Of a stretch of 64,000 nt of DNA, positions 61,301 through 64,000 are shown in pieces. The DNA comes from Pseudobutyrivibrio sp. UBA3626. GTDB taxonomy: Bacteria; Bacillota; Clostridia; Lachnospirales; Lachnospiraceae. The stretch lies in NCBI GenBank assembly GCA_002373675.1, contig DFLF01000009.1, positions 1 through 64,000 of the forward strand, read 5' to 3'. A program made the translations under genes and the position numbers. How positions within the stretch are numbered: position 1 is the first letter of the stretch; every line of letters starts with the position of its first letter. The notes beneath the pieces were generated by a model, which was not told where the DNA came from, ran no database searches, and saw only the letters and a list, made by a program, of their open reading frames with translations.

Positions 61301-64000
61301 CAAGAACAACCTGTGATGTTAAGTCATTTCCTGATAAATCCCATGTCCTGTTAGTACCATTCTCAGATAGAATATAATCCGAAGCAACATTATCTGTTAC
61401 GATAAGCTTAGTCTTAGTATTATCTACGTTGGTTACTCCACTAACTTCACATCCAGTCTCTGTCTGGGATACTACAAATGTAATCTCAGAAGCCTTAATA
61501 TAACCATTAGAAGGAATTGTCTGAACGAGCTTATATGTTCCCCATGGAAGACCATTAATTCTAATATCACTAATGGAATTAGTGCCATTTGTAACAGATG
61601 GAGTACCTGCTATAGTCGTACCGCTTGCAAATTTATCAAATGTATATGTACCATCACCAGTCTTATTAAGAGATACTTCCTTCTTCTCAGTACCATAAGG
61701 ATTAACATATAGCTTAAATTGAGATGAATTGCCTCCAACTGTATCATTAATAAATGTGTTAGTAATAGCTACATTTCCTGTTGCATTTTCAGAATCCTTC
61801 TCTCTCTCGTCAGTAAATGCTTTAGCACTATCTAAACCATCTGGTCCAATTGTATGTTTTCCATAGGTTACACCAGAAATTGTATACACATTTTTATCAA
61901 GAGCATATCCACCGCCGTTACCGTCACTTGTTATTGGAGCATCCAGTTCTCGCACATAATATGTCTTAGAACTTGTTTCATGTAGCTCTCCCGGAACTGT
62001 AAATGTGTATTTACCATTTTCATCTGTATATCCTACATCTACTGTCTCACTCTCTTTCCCTTCAATAGCATCTGCTTCTGACTCGAATATACCGTATTTT
62101 GCTCCCTTAACCTTAATAGATGAAGAAAGGGCATCTGTCTTAGTCATTGTAAGGAAAGAACGAATTGTACCATAACCATAGCTAATATTCTTACCTACAA
62201 CCGTACCTGCAACATCCTTAGACTTATCATCAACTTTCATACTAAGTTCATTACTATATGTATTAACTCCACCAGACATGGATGTTGTGTATTGTAATCT
62301 AAATGAAGAATTAGCATATTCTGAAGAATTAGGAAGACTTACTGTAAGTATAGTTTTACCATCTCTTTTCTTTTCTGCCGTAAATGAGTAAGAAGATAAA
62401 CTAATAGCCTCTCCTCTTCCTGTAATTGTTGTTCCATTATCTCCGTGCTTTGCAAGATATAATTTGACAGTGCTCTTATCTAAAGTTAAACCACTAGGAA
62501 TTGTATCTACTATAATAGGGTTAGCTCCTAGAGGCGCTCCCATGCTATTAACATCCACAATCCAATCTATATCTGCTGTGTAATTGTTGTCTGACTTCTC
62601 CTGAGCGCCATTCTTTATAGCAACCTTATTAGAAGCAACTTGTGATCCTGCAAGACCTTTCACAGAACCTGTTATACCATCAGTGTCTAATTCATAAGAT
62701 TTGACATTTGCTTCATTAACCGCATATACAGCTTTCTCTGAAAGTTCCCCTCCAAGCTTAAGCTTTCCTTTGCCTTGTTCAGTAAGATCTAAGACAATTG
62801 TAACTGTATCACTTGTATTTAATGAAGGATATCTTACATTTACAGTTTTTGAGCCATAATCAATTAATACATCATCACTTTTTTCAGATGTAACCTTTAC
62901 TATCTCGTAATCACCATCATCAAGTTTGTTATCTGTATCCTTTGATATAATATTACCTTTAGAATCAACATTTTCAGCATCTGTATATCTGAATACCCCA
63001 GAGAGATTATCTCGTAGTAACACATGGTTTAAAGGAAGCCCCTTATTATTAATCTTAATCTTGAATGTAAATAACGCACTTTTATTATCATCATCATATG
63101 ATGTTGCTACACTTTTTACTACCATTGAATTCTGAAGTGTCTGCTTAGCACTAGACTGGGCAGCATTGAAAGAACCTGTTGATGTATTAAGAGTAAGATC
63201 AGCCTTGGCTTCATATACATGCTTATTATCATCACAAAAATACGAATCAGCTCTTGTATCAAACACCACATATACATTGTTAAGATCAATAGAATCTTCA
63301 TAATTAACAGTAAGAACATTTCCATTAACAGCCCCACTGTATCCTGTAATTATTAACTCATCACTACGCTTATCATATACCTTGAGAGATGATGCATCAT
63401 TACCAGTAAAAGATTGACCTTCCATTATTGTAAGAGTCATTACACCGCCAGTGTAATCATTCGCTTCCATCTTAGTAGATGGAGTAACCTTCCAATTAAG
63501 AATTCCTGTTGATGAAGCATCGGATTCTGATGTACTTTCAATCTTAATATGAGAATTATAGAAATTCATATTAACATCTGGAGATCCATACTCAATAGAT
63601 GAGCCACCGCCTTTGCCACTTCCAGTAGGGTATTTGACATCTACATGCGCAGTATTTTCTACTGTTGCATCCCCTTTATAGAATTTGTTAGATACGGTAG
63701 TTCTAAAAGAGATATCATATTCATGATTGAATTTATCCATGTTCACTTTGATGGTCTGCCTGCCATCATCTTCTACTATCTCGTAAGATACATTTACAGA
63801 ACCCACTTTGCCTGATTTTGAGGAAGAAGTAAGAGTACATGTACCACCATTTTTCTCTTTATCAATAATTGATATTCCATAATTCTCATCAACAATCAGA
63901 CCCTTGGATAAAGGATCAACTATTGTAGCACCGTATACATTGGCGTGGTTACTATTAATATCAAGATTCCACTCAATTGTATTACCGTCTATTACAGTAC
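58326..64000 (-). CDS. Giant Cna-B/SpaA surface protein, 5' end outside window
   Basis: At least 1890 residues; the frame is open to the window edge (TIEWNLDINSNHANVYGATI at the start of the visible part), so the true start lies beyond 64000. The first ~550 visible residues form several bacterial adhesion domains of the collagen-binding type. Then come many SpaA/Cna-B domains, for example KTDALSSSIKVKGAKYGIFE...YYVRELDAP, INVTKTTPDG...YYLKEVKAPFGY and LILQKADREDKN...MIKEIDAPSGY. Their lysine and glutamate positions suit intramolecular isopeptide bonds. The end is SPKTGEKGILSYFMLQKSWF, an SPKTG sorting motif with only a stub of the membrane anchor. Confidence 0.85.
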   Translation of the reverse strand, partial: TVIDGNTIEWNLDINSNHANVYGATIVDPLSKGLIVDENYGISIIDKEKNGGTCTLTSSSKSGKVGSVNVSYEIVEDDGRQTIKVNMDKFNHEYDISFRTTVSNKFYKGDATVENTAHVDVKYPTGSGKGGGSSIEYGSPDVNMNFYNSHIKIESTSESDASSTGILNWKVTPSTKMEANDYTGGVMTLTIMEGQSFTGNDASSLKVYDKRSDELIITGYSGAVNGNVLTVNYEDSIDLNNVYVVFDTRADSYFCDDNKHVYEAKADLTLNTSTGSFNAAQSSAKQTLQNSMVVKSVATSYDDDNKSALFTFKIKINNKGLPLNHVLLRDNLSGVFRYTDAENVDSKGNIISKDTDNKLDDGDYEIVKVTSEKSDDVLIDYGSKTVNVRYPSLNTSDTVTIVLDLTEQGKGKLKLGGELSEKAVYAVNEANVKSYELDTDGITGSVKGLAGSQVASNKVAIKNGAQEKSDNNYTADIDWIVDVNSMGAPLGANPIIVDTIPSGLTLDKSTVKLYLAKHGDNGTTITGRGEAISLSSYSFTAEKKRDGKTILTVSLPNSSEYANSSFRLQYTTSMSGGVNTYSNELSMKVDDKSKDVAGTVVGKNISYGYGTIRSFLTMTKTDALSSSIKVKGAKYGIFESEADAIEGKESETVDVGYTDENGKYTFTVPGELHETSSKTYYVRELDAPITSDGNGGGYALDKNVYTISGVTYGKHTIGPDGLDSAKAFTDEREKDSENATGNVAITNTFINDTVGGNSSQFKLYVNPYGTEKKEVSLNKTGDGTYTFDKFASGTTIAGTPSVTNGTNSISDIRINGLPWGTYKLVQTIPSNGYIKASEITFVVSQTETGCEVSGVTNVDNTKTKLIVTDNVASDYILSENGTNRTWDLSGNDLTSQVVLENELIQGKSYTLIQKTIPDGYKKHDNIAINNFNGNKKVDITESPIVGNVIVKNQDGDIINDATLSMKDNSNTTLRGSSLNLDKKVNVSGSYEITGILPSKYMPIDEEKVILTVNDKGTGFGVSSTNDSVMSAAVSDTTVTITLQEIRSKVEIIEVSEDNDDTVITGGTYTLYNADDNSVVNGYNNITNSNGIDIDYLTVGNYYLKQNSAPNAYGIIDSTKRYEFSVDSTTHNSTIPVKVKNHPLPGTINVTKTTPDGSKSLQGAVYKLYTKNGDEYTEVATAITDENGKLTFNNLLWNTYYLKEVKAPFGYQLDNTMHGGWTINDATPNQTLDKKVSDSATRVRIKTQGINILDGSDEDAANVELIGEGLLSNHMSYEITGIFAGSNDEETKRFEDEDNDGYIDVVNEFVVGNTYTFTQKSVKNPYNKADKFDVEITEEVGNSNQNIVVTNRMNRVAIKLTNEDNEILDGGEFKLLDSKGDVIRDDLVSQGALLGGKLEIIGLEPGRYTLVEKKAPVGGLIDEVYYALDDSGLEFELYADNTVKVISVNKDASTLKEIGKASNDTNANSLLGVSNSIKKADEAVLTYVNAPTNLQFNVDVRYNEDCSKDFDAKANMNGVTYGIYSDEECTDNNLVKKVTSNGDGVVKVQGLKQDTYYVKMMSSSSSNVVVDETVYEANVDLSTFEGLKYPNGAYVLSKDVKLEVYRQDLILQKADREDKNKMLSGSTYGLYRYSSISAKDITGCDSTKMLKGAKGEDDNEKDTWNLVSTAVTDENGTITFNGVDVGLVYMIKEIDAPSGYQVSKDPIIVRFIRNGDGTFELESIDDAKGTALVSEDGNVTWYEPRLKVAVKVIDENGNPIKGAAIKLVCDKTNCDIREWTSDDNEELISGILKSGSKYTLVGTSVPEGYVLPENVKFTADSKPLAAGEEHTQIIKMVVRRAPSFEDVENNVLSSDATVSDMNTDKSKSYAKSPKTGEKGILSYFMLQKSWF

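Noticed and set aside
58326..64000. Several 60-130-codon plus-strand frames opposite the giant surface protein
   Set aside because: They are antisense to a continuous, domain-rich coding frame and have no independent start signals.
1..64000. tRNA or rRNA genes
   Set aside because: No cloverleaf with GTTCGAATC-type arms or rRNA core sequence was noticed on either strand; a covariance search would be needed to exclude them fully.

Overview
The window looks like a piece of a low-GC Firmicutes chromosome, most plausibly a gut or rumen Lachnospiraceae (Butyrivibrio/Roseburia/Lachnospira-like). The evidence is AT-rich DNA with strong AGGAGG-type ribosome binding sites, a Nif11-type leader peptide, DUF4143 ATPases, SpaA/Cna-B surface proteins with an SPKTG-type sorting motif, a T-box leader, a GGGtGRT/NifU-like pair and debris of Tn1549-like conjugative elements. 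This is a family-level inference from gene content, not a database match. Almost every gene is on the minus strand, so operons read from high to low coordinates.

Layout, low to high coordinate. 1-5 kb: two-subunit aconitase X, a DUF2798 membrane protein with its own promoter and a terminator in its leader, and a partner-switching module (STAS, membrane PP2C phosphatase, anti-sigma kinase). 5-9 kb: tandem paralogous exported S41-like proteins, one broken, then an orphan Nif11-type peptide precursor. 9-16.7 kb: accessory DNA with a HAD phosphatase, a lipoprotein, a JAMM protein, a ParE/Phd toxin-antitoxin pair, decayed conjugation genes (VirB6-like and VirD4-like), a frameshifted IS200 and a T-box leader whose target gene is missing. 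16.8-25.7 kb: one long run encoding a ZIP importer, two ATC-hydrolase-like proteins, a ketopantoate-reductase-like enzyme, three methyltransferases, an HMA protein, a P1B ATPase and a DUF6110 protein, behind one promoter with two near-identical palindromes. 25.7-29.3 kb: HAD hydrolase, TSCPD protein, CBM9-like protein, DUF4143 ATPase and fragments. 29.4-34.2 kb: a visibly GC-richer island of alpha/beta hydrolases, an NAD(P)-binding protein and an Rrf2 regulator. 34.2-40.7 kb: an integrase tail and a three-protein phosphorelay in which one hybrid kinase carries a DegV domain between its receiver and HPt domains. 40.7-46 kb: a MerR regulator, a heterodimeric ABC exporter and remnants. 46.3-48.1 kb: an ISLre2-family element. 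48-52.5 kb: NUDIX hydrolase, small proteins, a truncated surface protein and the GGGtGRT/NifU-like pair. 52.7-64 kb: a left-handed beta-helix protein, topoisomerase III, a DUF234-type ATPase, aspartate-semialdehyde dehydrogenase and a giant Cna-B/SpaA surface protein that runs off the right edge.

The most interesting pieces are the HK-REC-DegV-HPt phosphorelay, which could link a bound fatty acid to signalling; the palindrome-controlled metal transport and small-molecule-modification run; and the orphan T-box. Several stretches are clearly decaying: at least a dozen gene fragments can be recognised, including pieces of one or more integrative conjugative elements.
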